Positions 33,786 to 43,314 of a stretch of 64,000 nt of DNA are shown here, in pieces. A program made the position numbers and the translations under genes. The DNA comes from Streptomyces cathayae (GTDB lineage: Bacteria > Actinomycetota > Actinomycetes > Streptomycetales > Streptomycetaceae), in NCBI RefSeq assembly GCF_029760955.1, contig NZ_CP121682.1, positions 5,022,001 to 5,086,000 of the forward strand, read 5' to 3'. Numbering within the stretch: position 1 is the stretch's first letter; each line of letters opens with the position of its first letter. The notes below the pieces were generated by a model. The model saw only the letters and a program-made list of their open reading frames with translations, was not told the origin of the DNA and made no database searches.

Positions 33786-33842
33786 CGCCGACGTTCCGGT
33801 GACAGGGTGACAGGCGGGGCGCGAGGGGGCCGGGCCGCCCGG

Positions 33843-34526
33843 TCAGTAGGTGTTGATCTCCACGCGCGGCGGGCCGTCGTGCCAGGTGCAGAAGACCGAC
33901 ACCCGGTCCGCGCCCGCCGCGAACTCCACCCGGATCCACGACTCCGTCTTCCACACCTGCATCGACCAGCCCGCCCCGGGCGTCGCCGACACCAGTGACG
34001 CGGAGCTCTCGCCGAGGTCGAAGACCGCCCGGCCGCCGTCGGTGTCGTACGCCTTGACCTCGCCGGAGGTGGCCGGGGCGGGGTCGGCCGGCGCGGGGGC
34101 GGCCCCGCCCGGGGCGGGATCGGGGGAGCCCCCGCCGGGCCCGCCCGCCGACTCCTGCTCCCGCGCGTCCCGCGCGCCACCCGTGTCCGCGGCTGTGTCG
34201 CCGGTGCCTCTGGAGTTCCCGGTGCCCCCGGAGTTCCGGGAACTCCCGGAGCCCTTGGGAGCCTCGGTCCCCTGACCGCCCTTCGAGCCCTCGGAGTCCG
34301 CCGCGTCGTCGGCGGTTTCCGGCGCTCCCGCGTCGGTCGGGCGCCGGGTCGAGGACGACACCGGCCGCGACTCCTGCGTCGTCGTGTCGGCCGCAGTGAT
34401 GGGCAGCGCACGGGGCGGGTCGTAGGCCGTGCCCGCCATCACCGTGTCCACACCCCACCACGACAGCGTGACCGCCGCGCCCGTGGCGAGCAGCCAGGCC
34501 AGTACGTGTACGAGTCCTCTGCGCAT
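33843..34526 (-). CDS. Membrane-anchored secreted protein with disordered linker
   Basis: The 227-residue protein has an N-terminal hydrophobic segment (about 5-30, LVHVLAWLLATGAAVTLSW). A 110-residue Ser/Gly/Pro/Asp-rich linker and a C-terminal beta-rich domain follow (about 150-227, FDLGESSASLVSATPGAGWSMQ and RVSVFCTWHDGPPRVEI). No catalytic motif is recognised. It is divergent from the response regulator gene (about 110 bp), so it may be an output or sensor partner of that two-component system. Confidence 0.72.
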   Translation of the reverse strand: MRRGLVHVLAWLLATGAAVTLSWWGVDTVMAGTAYDPPRALPITAADTTTQESRPVSSSTRRPTDAGAPETADDAADSEGSKGGQGTEAPKGSGSSRNSGGTGNSRGTGDTAADTGGARDAREQESAGGPGGGSPDPAPGGAAPAPADPAPATSGEVKAYDTDGGRAVFDLGESSASLVSATPGAGWSMQVWKTESWIRVEFAAGADRVSVFCTWHDGPPRVEINTY

Positions 34527-34635
34527 CGTCGGCCCATCCTGCCTCACCCGCCCCGCACGTGTCGCGCCCGCGGCGGTGTCCGGAGTTGTCCACAGGCCCG
34601 CACCGGGTCGCCCGGCATGGCGTACGGTGCCGCCC

Positions 34636-35373
34636 ATGGCACGTGTTCTCGTAGTCGAGGACGACCCCTTCGTACGCTCGGCGCTCATCCGGCAACTGAC
34701 CGACGCCGCACACCTGGTGCGCAGCGTCGGGACGGCGCTGGAAGCGCTGCGCGAGGTCGCCCATTTCCGTTTCGACGTCGTCGTCCTGGACCTCGGACTG
34801 CCCGATCTCGACGGCTCCGAGGCGCTGAAGATGCTGCGCGGCATCACGGACGTGCCGGTGATCATCGCCACCGCGCGGGACGACGAGGCGGAGATCGTGC
34901 GGCTGTTGAACGCCGGCGCGGACGACTACCTGATCAAGCCCTTCTCGGTGGAGCACCTGTCGGCCCGGATGGCGGCCGTACTACGCCGGTCCCGTTCCCT
35001 CGCGGGAGAGCCGGCCGAGCCCCCGGTGCTCCGGGTCGGCGGGCTGACCGTCGACCCGCTGCGCCGCCAGGCCGAACTGGACGGCGCCCGACTGGACCTC
35101 ACCCGGCGGGAGTTCGACCTGCTCGCCTTCCTGGCCGGGCGGCCCGGAGTCGTCGTGCCCCGCAGGGAACTCCTCGCCGAGGTGTGGCAGCAGTCCTACG
35201 GCGACGACCAGACCATAGACGTCCATCTGTCGTGGCTGCGGCGGAAGCTGGGCGAGACCGCCGCCCGGCCGCGCTATCTGCACACCCTGCGGGGCGTCGG
35301 CGTGAAGCTGGAACCCCCGGCCACGGAACTGCCCCCGGCCACGGGACCGCTCGCGGCGGAGCCACCGCGATGA
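34636..35373 (+). CDS. OmpR/PhoB-family response regulator
   Basis: The 245-residue protein has a receiver domain with an acidic pocket (VVEDD), phospho-acceptor Asp52 (VVVLDLGLPDLDG), a Thr switch (IIATARDD) and Lys101 (LIKPFS). The DNA-binding winged helix follows (about 130-230), with LTRREFDLLAFLAGRPG, DQTIDVHLSWLRRKLGE and LHTLRGVGVKL. The kinase gene follows with an ATGA overlap. Targets unknown. Confidence 0.94.
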   Translation: MARVLVVEDDPFVRSALIRQLTDAAHLVRSVGTALEALREVAHFRFDVVVLDLGLPDLDGSEALKMLRGITDVPVIIATARDDEAEIVRLLNAGADDYLIKPFSVEHLSARMAAVLRRSRSLAGEPAEPPVLRVGGLTVDPLRRQAELDGARLDLTRREFDLLAFLAGRPGVVVPRRELLAEVWQQSYGDDQTIDVHLSWLRRKLGETAARPRYLHTLRGVGVKLEPPATELPPATGPLAAEPPR

Positions 35374-36767
35374 GATGGGCCCTGGTGAAGGTGTCGGTGG
35401 CGGTGACCGCGATGGTCGTGATCGCCTTCGCGGTACCGCTCGGCCTCGTCATCCGCGAGATGGCCCGCGACCGTGCCTTCTCCAACGCCGAACGGGAAGC
35501 CGCGGCCGTCGCCCCCGCGCTGTCCATCACCACCGACCGCGACCAGCTCGAACGCGTCGTCGCCTCCGCCGGGTCCGACGCCGCGATGGCCGTGCACATA
35601 CCCGTCGGCGCCGACGCCGAGCCCCTCGACATCGGGCGCCGCCGCGCCACCGCCGAGGACGTCGAGGCGGTACGGAGACTGGGGCGGGCCTCCACCTCCA
35701 AGGTGTCCGGCGGCTCGACGCTGCTCCAGCCGGTCGCGCTCAGCACCGGTGAGATCGCCGTGGTCGAGGTGTTCGTCCCCGAGTCCGAGGTCACCAACGG
35801 GGTGGGCACGGCCTGGGCGGTGCTCGCGGCGGTCGGCGTCGCCCTCGTCCTCGGCTCGGTCGCGGTCGCCGACCGGCTGGGCGTGCGGATGGTGCGGCCC
35901 GCGCAGCGGTTGGTCGAGGGGGCGCAGGAACTGGGGGAGGGCAAGCTGGGCGCGCGGGTGCCCGAGAAGGGGCCGACCGAACTGCGGCTGGCGGCCGTGG
36001 CGTTCAACTCCATGGCCGACCAGGTCGTCCAACTCCTCGCCAACGAGAGGGAACTGGCCGCCGACCTGTCCCACCGGCTGCGCACCCCGCTGACCGTGCT
36101 GCGGCTGAACGCCGCCTCCCTCGGCGACGGGCCGGCCGCCGAGCAGACCCGCGCGGCGGTCGAGCAGCTGGAGCGTGAGGTCGACACCATCATCCGCACC
36201 GCGCGGGACGCCAAACCGCAGACGGCGGCGGCCGGCCCCGGCGCCGGCTGCGACGCGGCCGAAGTGGTCCGGGAACGGATGGCGTTCTGGTCGGCGCTCG
36301 CCGAGGACGAGGGCCGCACATGGAGGGTGGCCGGAGCGGACGGCCCGGTCCGCATCCCCGTGGCCCGCGCCGACCTGGCCGCCGCCCTCGACGCCCTGCT
36401 CGGCAACGTGTTCCGGCACACCGCCGAGGGCACCGCCTTCGCCGTGGACCTGCACAACGGCGAGGACGCGGTGATCGTGCTCGTCTCCGACGCGGGCCCC
36501 GGCATACCCGACCCTAAGGCGGCGATGGCCCGCGGCCGGGGCTCCGGCAGCGACGGCTCCACCGGCCTCGGCCTGGACATCGTGCGCCGGCTCGCGGAGG
36601 CCACCGGCGGGGACGCACGGATCGGCTCGTCGGTGCTCGGCGGGACCGAGGTGCGCATCTGGATCCAGCTCGACGGCCGGGAGGGGGCGCCCCGGCGGCG
36701 GCGCGGGCACCGGGGGACCGTACGTCGGCGCGGGCCCGGCCGGCTGATACCGACCTTCAGGTCCTGA
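35370..36767 (+). CDS. Sensor histidine kinase
   Basis: The 465-residue membrane kinase has two membrane segments (about 8-28 and 148-170) enclosing a short extracellular sensor of about 120 residues, then a HAMP-like region. The phospho-acceptor His235 lies in LSHRLRTPLTVLRL. ATP-binding boxes follow: NVFRHTAEG (N box), SDAGPGIPD (G1) and GLGLDIVRRLAEATGG (G2). The basic C-terminal tail is probably dispensable. It is coupled to the upstream response regulator. The signal is unknown. Confidence 0.93.
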   Translation: MRWALVKVSVAVTAMVVIAFAVPLGLVIREMARDRAFSNAEREAAAVAPALSITTDRDQLERVVASAGSDAAMAVHIPVGADAEPLDIGRRRATAEDVEAVRRLGRASTSKVSGGSTLLQPVALSTGEIAVVEVFVPESEVTNGVGTAWAVLAAVGVALVLGSVAVADRLGVRMVRPAQRLVEGAQELGEGKLGARVPEKGPTELRLAAVAFNSMADQVVQLLANERELAADLSHRLRTPLTVLRLNAASLGDGPAAEQTRAAVEQLEREVDTIIRTARDAKPQTAAAGPGAGCDAAEVVRERMAFWSALAEDEGRTWRVAGADGPVRIPVARADLAAALDALLGNVFRHTAEGTAFAVDLHNGEDAVIVLVSDAGPGIPDPKAAMARGRGSGSDGSTGLGLDIVRRLAEATGGDARIGSSVLGGTEVRIWIQLDGREGAPRRRRGHRGTVRRRGPGRLIPTFRS

Positions 36768-36840
36768 TCTTCCTGGCCCCCTGGTCCCTCTGGTTCCCCT
36801 GGTCCTTTTGGCTCCCCCTGACCCACGGCGGACCGGCCGA

Positions 36841-36875
36841 CGGGGCGCGGCCCTCCCCCAGAGCGCCGCGCCCCG
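36841..36875. terminator. Hairpin between kinase and beta-glucosidase genes
   Basis: CGGGGCGCGGC (36841-36851) pairs with GCCGCGCCCCG (36865-36875) over a 13-nt loop. It lies between two convergent genes. The preceding 36765-36835 is a pyrimidine-rich tract of repeated CTGGTYCC units on the plus strand. Confidence 0.7.
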
Positions 36876-36916
36876 CTTCCCCCGCCCCGTTCCCCCGTCC
36901 CCCGTTCTCGGGAGGG

Positions 36917-38356
36917 TCAGATGGCCTCCGGCCCCGGCAGGGCGCCCGACTTGGCCGCCCGGCTGTACCAGAGGGCGCTGGCCTTCGGGGTCCGCTCCTG
37001 GGACGCGTAGTCGACGTGGATCGCGCCGAAGCGCTTCTCGTAGCCGTACGCCCACTCGAAGTTGTCCAGCAGGGACCACAGGTAGTAGCCGCGCACGTCC
37101 GCGCCGTCGGTGATGGCCCGGCGGACCGCGGCGAGGTGGCCGTGCAGGTAGGCGATCCGCTCCGGGTCGTGCACCGCGCCGTCGGCGCCGGGCTTGTCGT
37201 CGTAGGCGGCGCCGTTCTCGGTGACGTAGAGCGGCAGGCCGGGCGCGTCCCGGGTGTACCGCATGATCAGCTCGTGCAGCCCGGTCGGGTCGACGGACCA
37301 GCCCATCTCGGTGCGCTCCCCGGGCACCTGATGGAAGGCCACGTCGTCCGCGGCCGGCCACGGCGAGTGCTCGCTCGCCCCGTGGCCGTCGGCCCGCGGT
37401 CCCTCCGCGTCCGGGTCCGCCGCCGACACCAGGGTGGGCGTGTAGTAGTTGAGGCCGAGCGCGTCCAGCGGCTGGTGGATCAGGTCCAGGTCGCCGTCCT
37501 GGATGCACGACCAGTCCGTCAGCGACGAGGTCGCCGTCAGCAGCGACTCGGGGTAGGCGCCTTTCAGGATCGGGCCGTGGAAGATACCGCTGGCCAGGTC
37601 GTCGATCTTGCGCGCCGCCGCCAGGTCCGCCGGGTCGTCGGGGGAGAGGGGCCGGACCGCCGCGGAGTTGAGGCTGATCGCGATCGAGTTGCGGGCGGGC
37701 ATCACCGACCGCAGCGCCTTGGCACCCAGTCCGTGCGCCAGGTTCAGGTGGTGGGCGGCCCGCAGCGAGGCCGCCGGGTCGGTACGGCCCGGCGCGTGCA
37801 CACCGGAGGCGTAGCCCAGGAACGCGCTGCACCACGGCTCGTTGAGCGTGATCCACTGCTCCACCCGGTCGCCGAGCGCCTCACCGACGAGCTGCGCGTA
37901 CTCGGCGAAGCGGTACGCGGTGTCACGCTCCGGCCAGCCGCCCGCGTCCTCCAGCTCCTGCGGCAGGTCCCAGTGGTACAGGGTGGCGGCCGGCTTGATG
38001 CCGTGGGCCAGCAGTTCGTCGACCAGCCGGCGGTAGAAGTCCAGGCCGCGCTGGACGGCCGGGCCGCGGCCGGTCGGCTGCACCCGGGGCCAGGCGATGG
38101 AGAAGCGGTAGGCGCCCAGGCCCAGTTCCGCCATCAGCGCCACGTCGTCGCGGTAGCGGTGGTAGTGGTCGACAGCGATGTCACCGGTGTCGCCACCGGC
38201 GGTCTTGCCCGGCGTGTGGCTGAAGGTGTCCCAGATGGACGGCGTACGACCGTCCTCCCGCACCGCGCCCTCGATCTGGTAGGCGGAGGTCGCGGCACCC
38301 CAGAGGAAGGCGGGGGGGAAGGCCGCCGGGGTCACCGGCGTGGTGGAGTCAGTCAT
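36917..38356 (-). CDS. GH1 beta-glucosidase (cellobiose cluster)
   Basis: The 479-residue intracellular enzyme has [15 protein letters not shown] at the N-terminus, the acid/base Glu173 in [10 protein letters not shown], nucleophile Glu380 in [11 protein letters not shown], and the C-terminal [13 protein letters not shown], all hallmarks of glycoside hydrolase family 1. There is no signal peptide. It would split imported cellobiose or other cello-oligosaccharides into glucose. Its start codon overlaps a near-perfect CebR-type operator (38356-38369), and it lies downstream of the cebEFG-like genes, about 200 bp from the last permease. Confidence 0.93.
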   Translation of the reverse strand: MTDSTTPVTPAAFPPAFLWGAATSAYQIEGAVREDGRTPSIWDTFSHTPGKTAGGDTGDIAVDHYHRYRDDVALMAELGLGAYRFSIAWPRVQPTGRGPAVQRGLDFYRRLVDELLAHGIKPAATLYHWDLPQELEDAGGWPERDTAYRFAEYAQLVGEALGDRVEQWITLNEPWCSAFLGYASGVHAPGRTDPAASLRAAHHLNLAHGLGAKALRSVMPARNSIAISLNSAAVRPLSPDDPADLAAARKIDDLASGIFHGPILKGAYPESLLTATSSLTDWSCIQDGDLDLIHQPLDALGLNYYTPTLVSAADPDAEGPRADGHGASEHSPWPAADDVAFHQVPGERTEMGWSVDPTGLHELIMRYTRDAPGLPLYVTENGAAYDDKPGADGAVHDPERIAYLHGHLAAVRRAITDGADVRGYYLWSLLDNFEWAYGYEKRFGAIHVDYASQERTPKASALWYSRAAKSGALPGPEAI

Positions 38357-38369
38357 GGAAGCGCTCCCA
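38356..38369. promoter_or_regulatory. CebR-like operator at the beta-glucosidase start codon
   Basis: TGGAAGCGCTCCCA differs by one base from the perfect palindrome TGGGAGCGCTCCCA found before cebE. Its first base is the A of the ATG on the minus strand. Binding there would block initiation or elongation, so the glucosidase is probably controlled independently by the same LacI-family repressor. Confidence 0.8.
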
Positions 38370-38409
38370 TAGGCGGTCGTGGAGGAACCTGCGAGTCAGG
38401 GCCGGAGGT

Positions 38410-38485
38410 GAGAAGAGGGAGAAGAGGGAGAAGGGGAGAGAAGAGGGGAGAAGAAGGCGAGAGGCGAGAGGGGGACAGCGAGGGG
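38410..38485 (+). repeat. Long polypurine tract between cebG and the beta-glucosidase
   Basis: Positions 38410-38457 are 48 uninterrupted purines (GAGAAGAGGGA-type repeats), and the purine-rich stretch continues to about 38485 with a few C. In this G+C-rich genome it stands out. It could form triplex DNA or act as a polypyrimidine element in the minus-strand transcript. Confidence 0.85.
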
Positions 38486-38557
38486 CGGCACGGGGACGAG
38501 CAGGGGCCGAGGCGTCGGTGACCCGGCCCCCTGGTGGGAGGTATCGGCGGACGGAGC

Positions 38558-39469
38558 TCAGCCCTTGACCGCGCCCTGCATGATGCCGCCCACGATCTGC
38601 TTGCCGAAGACCGCGAAGACCAGCAGCAGCGGCAGTGTGCCCAGCAGGGCACCCGCCATGATCAGGGACTGGTCCGGGGTGAATCCGCGGCCGAGGCCCG
38701 CGACCGCGACCTGCACGGTCGGATTGCCGGACTGGGTCAGGACGAGGAACGGCCACAGGAAGTCGTTCCAGGTCTGCACGAAGATCAGCATGCCCAGCAC
38801 GGCCATCGCCGGCCGCGCCGCCGGGAACACCACGTGCCACACCACGCGCCAGCTGCTCGCGCCGTCGACCCGGGCGGCCTCGATGATCTCGTCGGGCAGC
38901 GCCTGGAGCAGGTACTGCCGCATGAAGAACACGCCGAAGGCGCTCACCAGCGACGGGAAGATGACCGCCTGCAGCTGATCGGTCCAGTCCAGCTTGGCGA
39001 CCATCATGTACAGCGGGATGATGCTCAGCTGCGGCGGGACCATCATGGTGCCGATCACGAGCAGCATCAGCGCGCCCCGGCCCCGGAAGCGCAGCTTGGC
39101 GAAGGCGAAACCGGCGATCGTCGACAGGATGACGACGGTCACCGCCGAAATGCCCGCCACGATCGTGGTGTTGAGGAACGCCTCCCCGAGGTTGGCTTCG
39201 GTCCAGGCGATCTCCAGGTTCTTGAACAGGTTCGAGCCGAACCAGAACGGCGGCGGGGTCTGTGCGAGACGCTGGGTGTCCCGGGAGGCGGCGATCGCGG
39301 TCCACACCAGCGGGAACAGCGAGACGATCGTGAACACGATCAGGATCGCGTACGCGATCGGGCCGCCGTGCAGGGTGCCGCCGGCCCGCGCGGACTTCGG
39401 CAGACGGGAGCGGACCTGCTCCTTGGCGGACGTGGTCTCGGGGGGCGGGGGCGTCACAGTCGTCGTCAC
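38558..39469 (-). CDS. Carbohydrate ABC transporter permease (CebG-like)
   Basis: The 303-residue MalG-type permease has six predicted helices. Its EAA loop reads EIIEAARVDGASSWRVVWHVVFP, the ATPase-docking motif. The partly charged N-terminus is cytoplasmic. GTG 39469 gives AGGAG a workable spacing, whereas GTG 39475 is only two bases from it. It pairs with the CebF-like permease and the CebE-like lipoprotein. No ATPase gene is present, as expected for Streptomyces sugar importers that use the shared MsiK. Confidence 0.9.
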   Translation of the reverse strand: MTTTVTPPPPETTSAKEQVRSRLPKSARAGGTLHGGPIAYAILIVFTIVSLFPLVWTAIAASRDTQRLAQTPPPFWFGSNLFKNLEIAWTEANLGEAFLNTTIVAGISAVTVVILSTIAGFAFAKLRFRGRGALMLLVIGTMMVPPQLSIIPLYMMVAKLDWTDQLQAVIFPSLVSAFGVFFMRQYLLQALPDEIIEAARVDGASSWRVVWHVVFPAARPAMAVLGMLIFVQTWNDFLWPFLVLTQSGNPTVQVAVAGLGRGFTPDQSLIMAGALLGTLPLLLVFAVFGKQIVGGIMQGAVKG

Positions 39470-39481
39470 GGCCACAACTCC

Positions 39482-40504
39482 TTAACTGCTGGCGCGCAGC
39501 CGGCGCGAGATGACGTAGTTGATGATGCCGATGACGATCAGGATCAGGAACATCATCCAGGCGATCGCCGAGGCGCGGCCCAGGTGCTGGTTGATCCAGC
39601 CCTGTTCGTACAGGTACAGGCCGAGCGTCTGGAACTGGTGCTCCGCACCGCCGGACGCGCCCTTGTTGGGGTCGAACAGCAGCGGCTCGCCGAAGACCTG
39701 GCTGGCGCCGATGGTGGAGACGACCACCGTGAACAGGATCGTCGGGCGCAGCGAGGGCAGCGTCACGTGCAGGAACTGCTGCCAGCGGTTGGCGCCGTCC
39801 AGCGCCGCCGACTCGTACAGGTCCTGCGGGATCGCCTGCATCGCGGCCAGGTAGATCAGCGCGTTGTAACCGGTCCAGCGCCAGATGATGATCGTCGAGA
39901 CCGCGAACTGTCCGGGCCACTTGTCGTCCTGCCAGGCGACCGGGTCGATCCCGACGAGGTCCAGCGCCCAGTTGATCATCCCGTAGTCACGCCCGAAGAG
40001 CAGCACGAACACCAGGGAGGCGGCGGCGATCGAGGTGGCGTACGGGGCGAGCATCGCGACCCGGTAGAAGGTCGAGGCGCGCAGCTTGTAGTTGAGGATG
40101 TGGGCGATGCCCATCGCCATCAGCAGCTGCGGGACGGTCGAGATGATGCCGATGGTCAGGGTGTTCCGCGCCGCGTTCCAGAAGAAGTCGTCGTCGAAGA
40201 TCCGGGTGTAGTTCTTCAGCCCGACCCAGTTCATGTCGGTCGGGGCGGTCAGCTCCACCTGGTGCAGCGAGGCCCAGCCGGTGTAGATCAGCGGGAACAG
40301 GCCGAAGGCGAGGAACAGCAGGAAGAACGGTGCGACGAAGGCGTACGGGCTCCAGCGCATGTCGCGCTGCCAGCGGCGGGACAGCTTCTTCCGGCGCCGC
40401 TCCTCCCTGTCCTTCGCGCTCGCGGACGCGGTGCCCCGGGGCGGGCGGCCCGGGGCCGCGCCCCCCTTGAGGGGGGACGCGGCGGTGTCGTGACGGGTGG
40501 ACAT
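39482..40504 (-). CDS. Carbohydrate ABC transporter permease (CebF-like)
   Basis: The 340-residue MalF-type permease has a charged N-terminal region (about 1-45), then WSPYAFVAPFFLLFLAFGLFP and six helices. The EAA loop is DLYESAALDGANRWQQFLHVTLP. ATG 40504 is chosen; a GTG at 40513 overlapping the cebE-like stop is the alternative. It is the second gene of the uptake operon. Confidence 0.9.
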   Translation of the reverse strand: MSTRHDTAASPLKGGAAPGRPPRGTASASAKDREERRRKKLSRRWQRDMRWSPYAFVAPFFLLFLAFGLFPLIYTGWASLHQVELTAPTDMNWVGLKNYTRIFDDDFFWNAARNTLTIGIISTVPQLLMAMGIAHILNYKLRASTFYRVAMLAPYATSIAAASLVFVLLFGRDYGMINWALDLVGIDPVAWQDDKWPGQFAVSTIIIWRWTGYNALIYLAAMQAIPQDLYESAALDGANRWQQFLHVTLPSLRPTILFTVVVSTIGASQVFGEPLLFDPNKGASGGAEHQFQTLGLYLYEQGWINQHLGRASAIAWMMFLILIVIGIINYVISRRLRASS

Positions 40505-40509
40505 CCAGG

Positions 40510-41868
40510 TCACTTGTCCAGGTTGTTGTCGATGGTCTTGACGGCCGTCTCCCAGGCTTCCTTCGGCGACTTGCCCTTGGTCACCAGAATGACGCCGTTG
40601 TCGCCCAGGCCCTGCGAGATGATCTGGTCCTTCGGGCCGATGACCTGGACCGGGATCTGCTGGGCGGCCTCGGCGAAGACCTCACCGATCGGAGCGTCGC
40701 CGGTCATGTCGTTGACCGCGCCGGTCACCTCGGGGCTGTCGAAGATGCTCTGGGCGCTCGGGAAGCTGCCCTGCACCTTGAACAGCTTCGCCTGCTGTGC
40801 GGGTGCGGTCAGCCAGGCGACGAGCTTCTTGGCCTCCTCGGCGTTCTTGGCGCTCTTGGGCACGGCCAGGAAGGAGCCGCCCCAGTTGCCGGCCTTGGGG
40901 GGCAGGGCCACGTCCCACTTGCCCGCGGCGTCCGGCTGGGACTTGCCCTTGATGTAGCCGAGCATCCAGGGCGGGCAGGACATCGCGGCGAACTTGTTGT
41001 TGGCGATCGTCTGGTCCCACGAGGGCTGGAACTGCGTCTGGGCGCCGACCAGTCCGTCCTCGGCGGCCTTCGCGGTCATGTCGAAGGCCTTCTTGACGGC
41101 GGGGTTGGTCTTGTAGATCACCTCGCCGGAGGAGTCGTAGAACCGCTTCTCCTCACTGCTGAGGACGGCGCTCATCAGGCCGCCGGGGGAGTCGAAGAAG
41201 GTGGTGCCCTTGGGCGCCTTCTTCTGGTAGTCCTCACCGACCTCGATCAGCTTGGCCCAGTCGCCGGCCCACAGCTTGCCGAGCTCTTCGCGGTCGGTCG
41301 GCAGGCCCGCCTTCTCGAACAGGTCCTTGCGGTAGCAGATCGCCATCGGGCCGATGTCGGTGCCCAGGCCGACGGTCTGGCCGTCCTTGGTGGTGGCCTG
41401 CTCCCACTTCCACCCGAGCCAGTCGCTCTTGTTCACGCCCTCGACCTTGGAGAGGTCCTCGAGCTTGCCGGCCTGGGTCTCCACGATCTCGGCGATGTTG
41501 CCGACCTCGACGGCCTGGACGTCCTGCAGGCCGCTGTTGGTGGTGAGGTGGTTGAGCAGCGCCGGGTAGTAGTTCTCGTTGCGCTCGACGACGTTCTCGG
41601 CGATCTTGATGTCCGGGTTCAGCTTCTCGTACTCGGCGTAGAGCCCGGCCTCCTTGAAGCCGAAGGTGCCGAACAGACCCAGCGTGACCGTCGTCTTGCC
41701 CTTGCCGTCCGACGAGGAGTCGGAGTCCTTGTCTCCGCCGTCGTCGGCGCAGCCGGCCAGCAGCCCTGTGCCCAGCGACACCACGGCCGCGACGGCCAGT
41801 GCCTTGCGGGTGAAGAGCTTCCCCCCGTTCGTGCGCTGCCGGGAGAGGGGGAGGGTACGTGCTCGCAT
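40510..41868 (-). CDS. Cello-oligosaccharide-type solute-binding lipoprotein (CebE-like)
   Basis: The 452-residue extracellular binding protein has a signal peptide ending in the lipobox LLAGC. An acidic Ser/Asp-rich linker follows, then an SBP-bac-1 fold with YYPALLNHLTTNSG, GLGTDIGPMAICYRKDLF and NNKFAAMSCPPWMLGYI. ATG 41868 has AGGAGG five bases upstream. It is the first gene of the cebEFG-like operon and lies downstream of a perfect CebR-type operator. The ligand is probably cellobiose or cellotriose, from the operator, the GH1 neighbour and the operon layout. Confidence 0.9.
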   Translation of the reverse strand: MRARTLPLSRQRTNGGKLFTRKALAVAAVVSLGTGLLAGCADDGGDKDSDSSSDGKGKTTVTLGLFGTFGFKEAGLYAEYEKLNPDIKIAENVVERNENYYPALLNHLTTNSGLQDVQAVEVGNIAEIVETQAGKLEDLSKVEGVNKSDWLGWKWEQATTKDGQTVGLGTDIGPMAICYRKDLFEKAGLPTDREELGKLWAGDWAKLIEVGEDYQKKAPKGTTFFDSPGGLMSAVLSSEEKRFYDSSGEVIYKTNPAVKKAFDMTAKAAEDGLVGAQTQFQPSWDQTIANNKFAAMSCPPWMLGYIKGKSQPDAAGKWDVALPPKAGNWGGSFLAVPKSAKNAEEAKKLVAWLTAPAQQAKLFKVQGSFPSAQSIFDSPEVTGAVNDMTGDAPIGEVFAEAAQQIPVQVIGPKDQIISQGLGDNGVILVTKGKSPKEAWETAVKTIDNNLDK

Positions 41869-41985
41869 TGCGTCCTCCTGATTGCCCTGACGTACCGACC
41901 CCCGGCCAACGGCTTTGTCAGGCCTGGCTGTTGCGTGCTGCGGCTCGGGCGGGGAACGTGCGGGTTGTGTATGTGTCAGGTACCG

Positions 41986-41999
41986 TGGGAGCGCTCCCA
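41986..41999. promoter_or_regulatory. Perfect CebR-type operator before the cebE-like gene
   Basis: TGGGAGCGCTCCCA is an exact 14-bp palindrome (16 bp counting the flanking G/C) and equals the known CebR box of cellobiose genes. It lies between the divergent binding-protein and LacI genes, about 120 bp before the cebE-like start, where it can control the operon and possibly the repressor. The 350-bp region holds no other gene. Confidence 0.93.
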
Positions 42000-42219
42000 C
42001 AAGTGATGTGTTGAAGGGTCGCGGGTCCGGGCGGGGGTGTCAAGGGACCGAACGTGGAGAACTGCGTTCAGTTATCGGGCTGTTAGCCGGCCACCCGGCC
42101 CTCACCGGGGGTGCCCGGGGTCCGGACGGCGGTCCCGGCGGCGGTCGCCGCCGCTGGTGGGGCTGTTAGATTCCAGGCCAGCAGGCCTGGCGGGACACAG
42201 GACGGAAGGCGGGGCGCAG

Positions 42220-43275
42220 ATGGCAAGCCACGGAGCGCGGGGCCGCAGCGGCGGCCGGCCCACCCTCGAAGAGGTGGCGGTGCGCGCCGGTGTCGGCCGG
42301 GGCACGGTCTCCCGGGTGATCAACGGGTCACCTCGGGTGAGCGACGCCACCCGGGCCGCCGTGGAGGCCGCCGTCGCCGAACTCGGTTACGTCCCGAACA
42401 CGGCCGCCCGCGCGCTGGCCGCCAACCGCACCGACGCGATCGCGCTGGTCGTGCCCGAACCGGAGACCCGGTTCTTCGCCGAACCGTACTTCTCGGACAT
42501 GCTGCGCGGGGTGGGGGCGGCGCTCTCCGACACCGAGATGCAGCTGCTGCTGATCTTCGCGGGCAGCGACCGGGAGCGGCAGCGGCTCGCCGACTATCTG
42601 GCCGCGCATCGCGTGGACGGGGTGCTGCTGGTCTCGGTGCACGCCGACGACCCGCTGCCCGACATGCTCGCCCGGCTGGAGATCCCGGCCGTGATCAGCG
42701 GCCCCCGGTCGGCCGCGGAGACCCTGACCTCGGTCGACTCGGACAACTACGGCGGCGCCCGGCAGGCCGTCGAGCACCTCCTCGGCCGGGGCCGGCGCCG
42801 TATCGCCCACATCACCGGCCGCCTCGACGTGTACGGCGCCCAGCGGCGCATCGACGGCTACCGTGACGCCCTGCGGGACGCGGGCCACGAGGTGGACGAC
42901 CTGCTGGTCGAGGCGGGCGACTTCTCCGAGGAGGGCGGCCGGCACGCGATGGCGGCCCTGCTGGAACGCCGCCCCGACCTGGACGCGGTCTTCGCCGCCT
43001 CCGACGTGACCGCCGCCGGCGCCCGGCACGCGCTGCGCGAGGCGGGCCGCCGCATCCCCGACGACGTGGCCCTGGTCGGCTACGACGACTCCGCCATCGC
43101 CCGCCACATGGACCCGCCGCTGACCAGCGTGCGCCAGCCCATAGAGGAGATGGGGCACCGGATGATCGACCTCCTCCTCGCCGAGATCGCCGACCGCCGC
43201 CCGTCCGCCTCGCGCGGGCTGGAACGACGCCAGGTGGTCCTGGCCACGGAGCTGGTGGAGCGGACCTCCTCGTAG
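42220..43275 (+). CDS. LacI-family repressor, CebR-like
   Basis: The 351-residue repressor has an N-terminal helix-turn-helix (about 13-60, PTLEEVAVRAGVGRGTVSRVINGSPRVS) with the hinge helix AARALAANRT. The periplasmic-binding-protein-like core has VDSDNYGGARQAVEHL and the dimer-contact GYDDSAIARHMDPPLTSV. ATG 42220 has GGAAGG upstream. A short CCAGGCC/GGCCTGG palindrome (42173-42190) lies in its own leader. It is divergent from the cebE-like operon and very probably binds the 41986 and 38356 boxes, with cellobiose as inducer. Confidence 0.92.
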   Translation: MASHGARGRSGGRPTLEEVAVRAGVGRGTVSRVINGSPRVSDATRAAVEAAVAELGYVPNTAARALAANRTDAIALVVPEPETRFFAEPYFSDMLRGVGAALSDTEMQLLLIFAGSDRERQRLADYLAAHRVDGVLLVSVHADDPLPDMLARLEIPAVISGPRSAAETLTSVDSDNYGGARQAVEHLLGRGRRRIAHITGRLDVYGAQRRIDGYRDALRDAGHEVDDLLVEAGDFSEEGGRHAMAALLERRPDLDAVFAASDVTAAGARHALREAGRRIPDDVALVGYDDSAIARHMDPPLTSVRQPIEEMGHRMIDLLLAEIADRRPSASRGLERRQVVLATELVERTSS

Positions 43276-43314
43276 CCCCGCCCGGTGTGACCATGGGCGG
43301 GGGAGGGTACGGGG

